DNA of 64,000 nt, from the NCBI RefSeq assembly GCF_003316635.1, contig NZ_QNQP01000011.1:1-64000 (forward strand). Reading direction: 5' to 3'. The position numbers were made by a program, and so were the translations under genes. The notes beneath the pieces are model-generated. The model was not told the origin of the DNA. It did not search any database and was given only the letters and a program-made list of their open reading frames with translations. This DNA is from Roseovarius dicentrarchi. GTDB taxonomy: Bacteria; Pseudomonadota; Alphaproteobacteria; Rhodobacterales; Rhodobacteraceae. Positions 26,008 through 34,310 of this stretch are shown piece by piece (positions within the stretch are counted from its first letter, which is position 1; each line of letters begins with the position of its first letter).

Positions 26008-26700
26008 ATGATGTGGCTTCAAAATTACTTCAATTTCCGGCTGGTGTCGGAATATGCCGAGGTTTTCGCCCAAGGCATCTGGCAAACGCTGTGGATTTCC
26101 GCCGTGTGCCTTGTGCTGTCGCTGATCTTCGGCACGATGCTGGCGCTGGCGCGTATGTCGAAAAATCCGCTGCTGTGGCGCCCGGTGGCGGGCTATATCC
26201 AGTTCATCCGCTCGACGCCTCTGCTGGTCCAGATCTATCTGGTTTACTACGGCCTGCCGACGATCATGCCCGCAGGAATGCTGTTTGACGAGGTGCAGTC
26301 GGGCATTGTCGCGCTGACGCTGCACACCTCGCCTTACATGGGTGAGATCATTCGCGCCGGCATCGGCTCGGTCGCGCGGGGGCAGATCGAGGGCGCCCTG
26401 TCGGTCGGCATGACACCGCGCCAGACAATGCGGCACATCACGCTGCCGCAGGCGATTGCCAACGTGATGCCGCCCCTGCTGGGCCAGACTGCCGTGCTGA
26501 TCAAGGACACCTCCCTGCTCAGCATTATCGCGGTGTTCGAGCTCTTGGGCGCGGGCCTGCTGATGTTTTCCGAAACGGTGGTCGCAACCGAAAGCTATGT
26601 CACCGTCGCCATCTGCTATCTGGGGATCTACGCCATGATGCTGGTGCTGTCGGGCATCGTCCAGAACCGTCTGGGCGGCAGCGCCTGGCAGGCGAATTGA
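26008..26700 (+). CDS. Amino acid ABC transporter permease 1
   Basis: A 230-residue inner-membrane permease of the HisM/GlnP type. It has about five helices, beginning WQTLWISAVCLVLSLIFGTMLALA, the RSTPLLVQIYLVYYGLP segment, and the EAA loop in GEIIRAGIGSVARGQIEGALSVGMT (about 113-137) that contacts the ATPase. Start ATG 26008 (a second ATG follows at once). It pairs with the next gene to form the heterodimeric pore. Confidence 0.92.
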   Translation: MMWLQNYFNFRLVSEYAEVFAQGIWQTLWISAVCLVLSLIFGTMLALARMSKNPLLWRPVAGYIQFIRSTPLLVQIYLVYYGLPTIMPAGMLFDEVQSGIVALTLHTSPYMGEIIRAGIGSVARGQIEGALSVGMTPRQTMRHITLPQAIANVMPPLLGQTAVLIKDTSLLSIIAVFELLGAGLLMFSETVVATESYVTVAICYLGIYAMMLVLSGIVQNRLGGSAWQAN

Positions 26701-26712
26701 AGGGGGCCGCGC

Positions 26713-27402
26713 GTGGAATGGATCACTGACAAATGGGACATTGTCGTCCAGTTGTACCCCTTTATGCTCAAGGGGCTGTGGCTGACGTTTCAAATCTCGA
26801 TCATTGCGATCACCATCGGGTCGCTGATCGGGTTCGTGCTAGGCGTGGCAAAAACCACCGGGGTCCGGGTGCTGAACGGGGTGATCAACCTCTACCTGCA
26901 CCTTCTGCGCGGATCGCCCTATCTGGTGCAGCTCTACATTGTTTATTTCGTGCTGCCCGCGACCGGCATCGCCTGGCTGTCGTTTGACAGCTATACGGCG
27001 GCCATCGTGTCGCTGTCGCTCTACACGTCCAGCTATGTAACGGAAATCGTGGCCGCCGCCATCAACGCCGTGCCGAAGGGCCAGGCCGAGGCGGCGCGGT
27101 CCACCGGCATGACGCGCGCGCAGACCTATCGCCATATCGTCATCCCGCAGGCGCTGAAACTGACGATCCCGCCCATGGCCAGCATCTATGTGATTGTCAT
27201 CAAAAGCACGGCGGTCCTGTCCGTCATCGGCATATCCGAGCTGACCCGTCAGGGCGAGGTGGCAATCATGCGGATGCCGGGCGACATCATGTTCATCTAC
27301 AGCCTGATTGCCGTCTTCTATTTTGTCTATTGCTACCCGATGCTGCGCCTGTCGAAATGGGCCGAGGGTAAATTCGGCAGTACCGGCGGCGTCGATACCT
27401 AA
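26713..27402 (+). CDS. Amino acid ABC transporter permease 2
   Basis: A 229-residue permease paralogous to the preceding one: LKGLWLTFQISIIAITIGSLIG, RGSPYLVQLYIVYFVLP, and the EAA loop TEIVAAAINAVPKGQAEAARSTGMTRAQTYRHI (about 111-143). It starts with GTG behind AGGGGG, 12 nt after permease 1. Its stop overlaps the end of the convergent LOV kinase gene by 4 bp, so no separate terminator exists between them. Confidence 0.92.
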   Translation: MEWITDKWDIVVQLYPFMLKGLWLTFQISIIAITIGSLIGFVLGVAKTTGVRVLNGVINLYLHLLRGSPYLVQLYIVYFVLPATGIAWLSFDSYTAAIVSLSLYTSSYVTEIVAAAINAVPKGQAEAARSTGMTRAQTYRHIVIPQALKLTIPPMASIYVIVIKSTAVLSVIGISELTRQGEVAIMRMPGDIMFIYSLIAVFYFVYCYPMLRLSKWAEGKFGSTGGVDT

Positions 27403-28409
27403 GCGTCTTCCATCGGCAGATCCAGCGTGACAATCAGCCCATCGGCCTGCCAGTCAAAATGCAGGGCGCCATCCGAGGCGCGCACCAGGTTTTCGACAAT
27501 CCCTGCACCGCTTTCACGTTCGGGCGTTTCCACTTCGGGGCCGCCGCGCTCTTCCCAGATCATGTGAAATTCGCCTTGCTCCGACACGCGCCACGACAAA
27601 TCGACGCGGCCCTGAACCGCGCCAAGGCTGCCGTGTTTGACCGCGTTTGTCGCCAATTCGTGCAGCAGCAGCGTCAGGGACGTGACCATGCCGCCCGACA
27701 GCGTCACCTCGGGGCCGCTGAAATGCACCTGCCGTTCGCCCAAGGGCGCATAGGCCAGAAGCAGGGTGCGCGCCAGATGCTCAAACTCCAGTGCTTTCGG
27801 GGCCTCGTCGGTCATGGTGTCGAAATGCGTCTGGCCCAGGGCGACCAGCCGCGCGATCACTTTTTCACTGTATTCCTCTGGGTCGGTTTCGGTGCGGCCC
27901 GTCATCTTGATCACGACGGACATGACGTTGACGATGTTTTTCAGCCTGTGCAGCAATTCAGAGGTGCGCAGCGCGGCGGCCTTGCGCTCGGCCTCGCGGG
28001 CGCTGGAGATGTCCATTTGCGAGCCAAAGCGAAAAATCAACTGCCCCTCATCGTCCAGAACCGGGCCGATTTGCAGTGCGTTGATAAATTTCTGGCCGTC
28101 TTTGCGATAATTGACGATCTCGACCATCGTCACCTCGTTACTGTCCAGCGCGGCACGAATCGCCTCGACACTTTCGCGCGTCGTCTCGGGCCCTTGCAGG
28201 AAACGGCAGTTGCGCCCGATAAAGTCGTCCTCGTCATAGCCGGTCAGATCGCAAAAAGCCTGATTGGCAAACACGATCGGCTCGTCCGGCAGCGTCGGAT
28301 CGGAAATGCACAAGGGCAAGCGGCTGTGGCGGATTGCATGCGCAAACACATCATTGCGGCGCAGACTGTCCGGGGACAGGCTGACGACATCCTTGAGGTC
28401 GAGTGACAT
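27399..28409 (-). CDS. Blue-light sensor histidine kinase (LOV-HWE/HisKA_2)
   Basis: A 336-residue soluble kinase. An N-terminal LOV/PAS domain (about 30-135) has the flavin-adduct signature GRNCRFLQG (Cys near 67), preceded by FANQAFCDLTGYDEDDF and followed by NYRKDGQKFINALQIGPV. The kinase core has the HWE/HisKA_2 phospho-acceptor box LLHRLKNIVNVMSVVI (about 150-165), the N-box LLHELATNAVKHGSLG (about 250-265) and WEERGGPEV. Such LOV-HWE kinases in alphaproteobacteria control stress and surface attachment, often through PhyR; no partner regulator is adjacent. Confidence 0.93.
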   Translation of the reverse strand: MSLDLKDVVSLSPDSLRRNDVFAHAIRHSRLPLCISDPTLPDEPIVFANQAFCDLTGYDEDDFIGRNCRFLQGPETTRESVEAIRAALDSNEVTMVEIVNYRKDGQKFINALQIGPVLDDEGQLIFRFGSQMDISSAREAERKAAALRTSELLHRLKNIVNVMSVVIKMTGRTETDPEEYSEKVIARLVALGQTHFDTMTDEAPKALEFEHLARTLLLAYAPLGERQVHFSGPEVTLSGGMVTSLTLLLHELATNAVKHGSLGAVQGRVDLSWRVSEQGEFHMIWEERGGPEVETPERESGAGIVENLVRASDGALHFDWQADGLIVTLDLPMEDA

Positions 28410-28513
28410 TGCAAATAACTCGCTTGGTTACCAGTCGCACACTTATATTCCATGCTTGCGCGGGGAGGCAAGCACAGCCAAACGCCGATGGCCCCATTTT
28501 GTTCCTCGGTCCG

Positions 28514-29671
28514 CTACACAGCAGCGCGCAGGGCCTGTTCCAGATCGTCGATCAGATCCTGCGCATCCTCAATTCCGACAGACAGGCGCAGAAGGTTCGC
28601 ATGCACGTCAAAGCCGGGGCCGGACACCGTTTTGCGATGTTCAATCAGGCTTTCGACCCCGCCCAGCGACGTGGCCGGATAGAACAGGCGGCAGGCGCGG
28701 GCGGTATCAATCGCCGTTTGCGCGTTACCCTTGGTGATGATCGACAGCATACCGCCGAACATGCCATCGGTCTGGCGCGCCGCGACCGCATGTCCGGGAT
28801 GCGAGGGCAGACCGGGGTACAGGACCGATTGCAGCAGGTCATGCCCCTCGAAATGGCGCGCGATGGCCAGCGCATTTTCTGTCTGCCGCGCCACCCGCAG
28901 CATCAGGGTGCGCATGCCCCGGATCAGCAGCCATGCGTCGAAACTGTGCAAAACCGTCCCCTGCAAGGTGCGCATCTTCGCGATCGCATCCCACAGCGCG
29001 CCTGTATCGCGCACCGACAGCGCGCCGGCCGTCACATCCGAATGGCCGTTCAGGTATTTCGTCGCCGAATGAAAGGAAATATCGGCGCCCAGTTCCAGCG
29101 CGCGGGTGCAGCAGGGCGGCGTGGCGGTGCAGTCGGTGATAAGCCGCGCGCCAGCCCCCTGCGCGATGCCAGCGGCGGCTGCGATATCGGTCACGGTCCA
29201 GTCCGGGTTGTTCGGCGTCTCGACCCAGACCAATGCGGTCTGGCCGGGGCGCATGGCCGCCTGCATCGCGTCCAGATCGCCCGCCGGGTAGTGGCTGATC
29301 GACAGCCGACCAGTGGCATGGTGGTGCTGCATCTGCTGCAAAACGCCGTGATACATCACGCCGGGCGCGACCACATGCGCGCCGGGGGGCAGCGCCTCCA
29401 GCACCGCACAGGCCGCCGACATGCCCGATGCAAACAGCAAGGTGGCCGCGGCCCCCTCCAGATCGGCGATGATCGCCTCGGCGTGGTCCGTCGTCTCGTT
29501 ACTGTCGCGGCGGTAAATATAGGGCTGGCGCGGCGCGTAATCGGCGCCGCGCGCATAGGTTGAGGACGGCTGAATCGGCGGCGCAAGGGCGCCTGTCCGC
29601 TCCTCGACATGGTGCAACGCCTGGGCCAGCCGGGTGGCCGGGGACAGCGGGCGGTTCGGACGGATTGTCAT
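28514..29671 (-). CDS. PLP-dependent trans-sulfuration enzyme (cystathionine beta-lyase-like)
   Basis: A 385-residue Cys/Met-metabolism PLP enzyme. The signature is RRDSNETTDHAEAIIADLEGA and the Schiff-base Lys is in ADISFHSATKYLNGHSDVTAG (about 200), with FYPATSLGGVESLIEH and LRLSVGIEDAQDLIDDLEQAL at the end. The substrate cannot be fixed by sequence alone: beta-lyase, gamma-lyase and gamma-synthase share this fold. The ATG at 29671 overlaps the soeC stop (ATGA), tying the enzyme to sulfite oxidation and suggesting it handles a sulfur amino acid in that pathway (inference). Confidence 0.85.
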   Translation of the reverse strand: MTIRPNRPLSPATRLAQALHHVEERTGALAPPIQPSSTYARGADYAPRQPYIYRRDSNETTDHAEAIIADLEGAAATLLFASGMSAACAVLEALPPGAHVVAPGVMYHGVLQQMQHHHATGRLSISHYPAGDLDAMQAAMRPGQTALVWVETPNNPDWTVTDIAAAAGIAQGAGARLITDCTATPPCCTRALELGADISFHSATKYLNGHSDVTAGALSVRDTGALWDAIAKMRTLQGTVLHSFDAWLLIRGMRTLMLRVARQTENALAIARHFEGHDLLQSVLYPGLPSHPGHAVAARQTDGMFGGMLSIITKGNAQTAIDTARACRLFYPATSLGGVESLIEHRKTVSGPGFDVHANLLRLSVGIEDAQDLIDDLEQALRAAV

Positions 29672-30546
29672 GGGCGTTTTCCGTAATACAGGCCGACGAC
29701 ATGCTCTGCCTCGGCAAAGAACAGCCAGCGGGAGGCAAGGATACCGGCGATATGGCAAAGCACCGCCAGCGCCGCCGCAATATGCGCAAACGGCAGGCCC
29801 AGCAACAGCAGGATCGGTAGGACATAGCCCAGCAGGAAGGCGATGGCGCGCAGTTTTTGCGCGTGGCGGCGCCCGACCACGTGGATGAATTCGCGCGTCA
29901 GGTAATTGCTGCCGGTATGCGGCGGCTCGAAGCTGCGCGGCGCGCCGATATGGCCCAGCCCGGTCGCGGTCGAGAGGGTTGTTCCCGCGCGCCCGAATGC
30001 GCCGTCACCGCGCAGCCACCATGCGATTTGCACGATTGCGGCGATGGCTAGCAGGATCAGCGCCAGCGTCCCCTGCCCCGCCAGCAGCGCGCCGCCGCCC
30101 AGCGACAGCGCAAGGAATAATGCCGGGGTCAGCCAAGTGCGCCAGCGCGGCACCGGTTTCATCTGGGTGTAGATCATCGAGGTGGCCAGCACGGTGCCCG
30201 CACACAGCCCCGCGCCCAGCCAGCCCAGCGGCGCCCAGACCGCGCCCCAGAACACCAGCCCCGCGCCATAAATCGCCATGACGATCAGCGCCGCGACAGA
30301 CAGCCACGCCTCGCGGCTCAGCCAGCTGGTGCGCCACTGGGTAAACGCCTTTGGCGCGCGTTCCGGGTGGCCAAGGTGAAACACCGACGCCAGCAGCCCG
30401 CCCACCGCCAGCAGATAGGCAACGACGAAAAAGGCGAACGCGACCCATCCGGTGGGTGCCAGCAGCCCCAGGCCCAGCCAGATCAGCAGGCCAAAGCCAA
30501 GGCCCGACAGCGTGGTGAACAGGATGACAGACGGCGCCGGGTGCAT
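29668..30546 (-). CDS. soeC: Sulfite dehydrogenase (quinone) membrane anchor SoeC-like, NrfD/DmsC family
   Basis: A 292-residue integral membrane protein of the DmsC type with about eight hydrophobic helices (SVILFTTLSGLGFGLLIWLG, WVAFAFFVVAYLLAVGGLLA and so on). HLGHPERAPKAFTQWRTSWLSREAWLS is the family quinone-site region. It anchors SoeAB and passes electrons to the quinone pool. The ATG at 30546 lies one base after the soeB stop; the stop overlaps the PLP lyase. Assigned Soe rather than DMSO reductase mainly from its partner SoeA, which lacks a Tat signal. Confidence 0.85.
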   Translation of the reverse strand: MHPAPSVILFTTLSGLGFGLLIWLGLGLLAPTGWVAFAFFVVAYLLAVGGLLASVFHLGHPERAPKAFTQWRTSWLSREAWLSVAALIVMAIYGAGLVFWGAVWAPLGWLGAGLCAGTVLATSMIYTQMKPVPRWRTWLTPALFLALSLGGGALLAGQGTLALILLAIAAIVQIAWWLRGDGAFGRAGTTLSTATGLGHIGAPRSFEPPHTGSNYLTREFIHVVGRRHAQKLRAIAFLLGYVLPILLLLGLPFAHIAAALAVLCHIAGILASRWLFFAEAEHVVGLYYGKRP

Positions 30547-30547
30547 G

Positions 30548-31294
30548 TCAGAGCGCCCCCAGCGCGCGATCCAGCCACGCCACAAACCCCTTGGGCTGGT
30601 CCGCCGAAGGCTGAAGGAGCGGGGCCAGCACATCGATCTGACCAAGTGTGTCGCGCGGGCGCGGCGGCAGGTATTTGTTGACCGGCTTTGTGCCCTGCTC
30701 GGGCATCAGGTCAAATCCGCCGCGTTCGGTCGTAAGCTTGCTGACATGACTATCCGGATCGGCAAAATCGCCGAAATGACGCGCACCCGCCGGGCAGGTG
30801 CGCACACAGGCGGGGATGCGGTCCTCTTCGGGCAGGTTTTCGTTATAGATGCGGTCAACGCAGAGGGTGCATTTCTTCATCACGCCCTCGGCCGCGTCCA
30901 TCTCGCGCGCGCCATATGGGCAGGCCCAGGCGCAGAGGCCGCAGCCGATGCAGTCGGCCTCGTTCACCAGAACGATGCCGTCCTCGCTGCGCTTGTAGCT
31001 GGCGCCGGTGGGGCAGACGGTGACGCAGGGCGCATCCTCGCAATGCAGGCAGGATTTGGGGAAATGGACCAGTTGGGCGGGGGCGCTTTCGGGCTGCACC
31101 TCGTAGCTGTGGACGCGGTTCAGGAACGTGCCGGAAGGGTCCGCGCCGTAGGGCTGTTGATCGCTGAGCGGCGCGCCGTAGTTTTCGGTATTCCAGCCCT
31201 TGCAGGAAATGACGCAAGCATGACAGCCGACGCAGGTATCGAGGTCAATCACAAGGCCAAGCTTGCGCTGGGTGCTGGTGGGAAGGGCAGTCAT
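30548..31294 (-). CDS. soeB: Sulfite dehydrogenase iron-sulfur subunit SoeB-like
   Basis: A 248-residue ferredoxin-like electron-transfer subunit with four Cys clusters for [4Fe-4S] centres: CVGCHACVISCKGWN (about 21-35), CLHCEDAPCVTVCPTGA (about 82-98), CIGCGLCAWACPYGAR (about 115-130) and KKCTLCVDRI ... ACVRTCP. Length and cluster layout match DmsB/SoeB. No Tat signal is present, consistent with a cytoplasmic complex. It lies 91 bp after soeA; that gap holds a dispersed-motif copy. Confidence 0.9.
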   Translation of the reverse strand: MTALPTSTQRKLGLVIDLDTCVGCHACVISCKGWNTENYGAPLSDQQPYGADPSGTFLNRVHSYEVQPESAPAQLVHFPKSCLHCEDAPCVTVCPTGASYKRSEDGIVLVNEADCIGCGLCAWACPYGAREMDAAEGVMKKCTLCVDRIYNENLPEEDRIPACVRTCPAGARHFGDFADPDSHVSKLTTERGGFDLMPEQGTKPVNKYLPPRPRDTLGQIDVLAPLLQPSADQPKGFVAWLDRALGAL

Positions 31295-31351
31295 GATAGC
31301 GTCCGATTGCGTTTGTATTTCGGGCAGGACCGGGGCGCTGCCCCGGACCCC

Positions 31352-31375
31352 GGGATATTTTTGGCAAAAAGAAAG
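31352..31375 (+). repeat. Dispersed intergenic motif, copy 5
   Basis: GGGATATTTTTGGCAAAAAG, then AAAG, lies within the soeA-soeB gap, so it can sit inside an operon as well as between units. Confidence 0.55.
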
Positions 31376-31385
31376 ATGGGATGGG

Positions 31386-34229
31386 TCATTTTCGGATTTG
31401 CCATCTTAGGGCGTCCGGACCGTGGCCGACCGGGGAGGCGAGGCGCGGCAGGGCGGGATGCGACTGATCCGGGGCGGGCACTTTTTCGATCTTTACGCGC
31501 AGATCGAACCAGGCGGCCTGGCCCGTGATCGGATCGGAATTGGCCCAGCGCAGCCCGTCGCCGCGGGGCGGCAGCCGTTCGTGGATGAGGTGATTCAGTA
31601 TGAAGCCGCGGGTCGCCTCGGGGGCGCCGTTTTTGAGCGCCCAGGCGCCCTTGCGCTTGCCAATGGCGTTCCATGTCCAGACGGTGTGCGGATTAAGTGC
31701 GGCCATATGGGCCACCGGAACGGTCATTTCGCCATGGGCGGAGGTGACGCGCGCCCAGTCGCCATCGGCAAAGCCGTGTTTTTCAAACAGGTTCGTCGGC
31801 AGGTAGAGCGGGTTATGACCGTGAATCTGGCGCAGCCATGCATTCTGTCCGCCCCATGAGTGATACATCGCCATCGGGCGCTGCGTCAGGGCGTGAAGGG
31901 GATATTCGGCCTCATCCACATGGCCGTCCTCCAGCGGGGGATACCAGATGGGGAGCGGGTCCATCGTGGCCTTGATCTGTTCGCGCAAGTGATCGGGGGG
32001 CTGGCGGGCGCCCTGCCCCTCGGCCGCCAGTTGGAACCGGCGCAGGGGCTCTGTGTAGAGATCAAAGATATAGGGCTGCGGCCTGTCGAAGATGCCGATT
32101 TTTACTGCCCAATCCTGATAGGCCATATTCCAGGGTTTGTAATATTGCGCATCCTCGGGGATAGGCTGCGCGCAGAAGCTGCCGTTTTCGATGTAGCGGT
32201 CCAGCTGCGCCGGGTTTGGCGCGCCGCGCCCGTGGGTGACGCCGTGCTCGCCCATGCGCCAGCCCGCCAGCGGGCCGATGCCCGGCTTGCGCTGGTGGTG
32301 GGTGATGTAATCGGCGTAGTCGGCGTATTTCTGGCCGCCATCCTCGGCCACGAAACCCGGCAGGTTCAGCCGCGCGCCCAGCTCGCACATCACCGACTGG
32401 AAGCCGCGCACATCGCGGTCGGGCGTGACCACCGGCCAGCGGATCGCGTCGGCGGCGGCGTCCGGCTCGCTGATCGGGCGGTCGAGCAGGGAGATGCAAT
32501 CGAACCGCTCCAGATAGGTGGTGTCGGGCAGGATCAGGTCGGCATAAGCGACCATTTCGCTGCTATAGGCATCCGAATAGATGATGCGGGGGATGACATA
32601 GTCGCCGTTTTCGTCGGTGTCGGTCAGCATGTTTGTCACGCCGCCGACGTTCATCGACGAATTCCACGCCATGTTCGCCATGTACAGGAACAGCGTGTCG
32701 ATCCTGTAGGGATCGCCCGCATGGGCGTTCGAGATCACCATATGCATCAGGCCGTGGGCCGACAGCGGGTTTTCCCATGTGAACGCTTTGTCGATGCGCG
32801 CTGGGCTGCCATCGTCCTTGAGGCACAGATCATCGGGGCCGGTGACATAGCCCAGATGTGGGCCGTCCAGAGGCGTATCAGGCGCGCTGCGCGAGTGGGG
32901 TTTGGGATGGGCGCTGACCGGTTTGGGATCTGGCGGCTTGAAGCGCATGCCGCCGGGCACCTCGACGCTGCCCAAGAGGATTTGCAGCATATGAAGCGCG
33001 CGGCAGGTCTGGAAGCCATTGGAATGGGCGGAAATTCCGCGCATGGCGTGAAAGCTGACCGGGCGGCCCGTCATGGTCTGGTGTGTCTCGCCGCGAAAAT
33101 CGGTCCATGCGCGGTCCAACGTGATCGCCTCGTCAAAGGCGACGCGGGCCAGCTCGGCGGCGATTGCCTTGATCCTCGGCGCTGTCAGGCCACAACGCTC
33201 GGCCACGGCTTCGGGGGCGTATTGCGGGTCAAGGTATCGCTCGGCCATGAGGTGCATGACGGGTCGGTGCGTGATCCCGTCCGCGCTGTGAGTGGCGTGC
33301 AGGTCAGGGCGGATGCCCTTGGTGTCAAACGCCGCCAGCTTGCCGGTGTTGCGGTCGATGACCAGTGGTTTGCCGCCCTCGTCGCGCAAAAACAGACCAT
33401 GTTCGGGCGATTTGGGGTCGCCGTTTACCAGCACAGGCGCGTTGGTGTAGCGCGACAGGTAATCCACGTCGATCTTGCCCGCCTTCATCAGCTCATGGAC
33501 GAGGCTGAGGATGAACAGGCCATCTGTGCCCGGCGTGATGCCGACCCAATCATCGGCGACCGCGTTATAGCCGCTGCGGATGGGGTTGACCCCGATGATC
33601 CGCGCGCCGCGCGCCTTCAGCCGCGCGATGCCCATCTTGATCGGGTTGCTGTCATGGTCCTCGGCCACGCCGAACAGCATGAACAGCTTGGTATGGTCCC
33701 AGTCGGGCGTGCCGAATTCCCAGAACGCGCCGCCCATCGTGTAGATGCCCGCCGCCGCCATGTTGACCGAGCAGAAACCGCCATGCGCCGCATAATTCGG
33801 CGTGCCGAAATTCTGCGCCCAGTAGCTGGTGAAGCTTTGCGACTGGTCGCGCCCGGTGAAGAACGCCAGCTTTTCGGGAGCCGTGGCGCGCAGGGGCGCC
33901 AGCCAGCCCGTTGCAAGGTCCAGCGCCTCGTCCCAGCTGATTTCCTCGAATTCGCCCGATCCGCGCGGGCCGGAGCGGCGCAGGGGCGCGCGCAGGCGGG
34001 CGGGGGAATTGTGCTGCATGATGCCGGCGCTGCCCTTGGCGCACAGCACGCCCTTGTTCACCGGGTGGTCGCGGTTGCCCTCGATATAGGCGACCTTTTT
34101 CCTGCCATCGGGGCCGACCTTCATATGCACGTTGATGCCGCAGCGGCAGGCGCACATGTAGCAGGTCGTGCGGCGCACCTCGTCCGAGACGGGCGGCGAC
34201 AGGTCAAGATCGGGCTGACGATGTGGCAC
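31386..34229 (-). CDS. soeA: Sulfite dehydrogenase (quinone) molybdopterin subunit SoeA-like
   Basis: A 947-residue molybdopterin oxidoreductase of the DMSO-reductase superfamily. An N-terminal [4Fe-4S] motif (TTCYMCACRCGI, then GVLCAKG, about 21-65) is followed by SWDEALDLATGWL, RGISAHSNGFQTCRALHMLQ (molybdopterin region) and a C-terminal cofactor domain (ALTQRPMAMYHSWGGQNAWL). No twin-arginine signal precedes the Fe-S motif, so it is cytoplasmic. Together with the SoeBC-like genes this fits SoeABC, which oxidises sulfite to sulfate in purple sulfur bacteria and roseobacters. GTG start behind GAAAGG. A polysulfide or thiosulfate reductase is the alternative. Confidence 0.85.
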   Translation of the reverse strand: MPHRQPDLDLSPPVSDEVRRTTCYMCACRCGINVHMKVGPDGRKKVAYIEGNRDHPVNKGVLCAKGSAGIMQHNSPARLRAPLRRSGPRGSGEFEEISWDEALDLATGWLAPLRATAPEKLAFFTGRDQSQSFTSYWAQNFGTPNYAAHGGFCSVNMAAAGIYTMGGAFWEFGTPDWDHTKLFMLFGVAEDHDSNPIKMGIARLKARGARIIGVNPIRSGYNAVADDWVGITPGTDGLFILSLVHELMKAGKIDVDYLSRYTNAPVLVNGDPKSPEHGLFLRDEGGKPLVIDRNTGKLAAFDTKGIRPDLHATHSADGITHRPVMHLMAERYLDPQYAPEAVAERCGLTAPRIKAIAAELARVAFDEAITLDRAWTDFRGETHQTMTGRPVSFHAMRGISAHSNGFQTCRALHMLQILLGSVEVPGGMRFKPPDPKPVSAHPKPHSRSAPDTPLDGPHLGYVTGPDDLCLKDDGSPARIDKAFTWENPLSAHGLMHMVISNAHAGDPYRIDTLFLYMANMAWNSSMNVGGVTNMLTDTDENGDYVIPRIIYSDAYSSEMVAYADLILPDTTYLERFDCISLLDRPISEPDAAADAIRWPVVTPDRDVRGFQSVMCELGARLNLPGFVAEDGGQKYADYADYITHHQRKPGIGPLAGWRMGEHGVTHGRGAPNPAQLDRYIENGSFCAQPIPEDAQYYKPWNMAYQDWAVKIGIFDRPQPYIFDLYTEPLRRFQLAAEGQGARQPPDHLREQIKATMDPLPIWYPPLEDGHVDEAEYPLHALTQRPMAMYHSWGGQNAWLRQIHGHNPLYLPTNLFEKHGFADGDWARVTSAHGEMTVPVAHMAALNPHTVWTWNAIGKRKGAWALKNGAPEATRGFILNHLIHERLPPRGDGLRWANSDPITGQAAWFDLRVKIEKVPAPDQSHPALPRLASPVGHGPDALRWQIRK

Positions 34230-34310
34230 GGCAGGCGGGCCTTTCCAGCAGTTCGGGCGGAAACAGGTTCTATACCTGCCAAAGTAAACAGAATTTGGTT
34301 CCTGTCACCT

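Noticed and set aside
31386-34229. DMSO reductase or polysulfide reductase catalytic subunit
   Set aside because: No twin-arginine signal and the gene set matches cytoplasmic SoeABC; kept only as an alternative.
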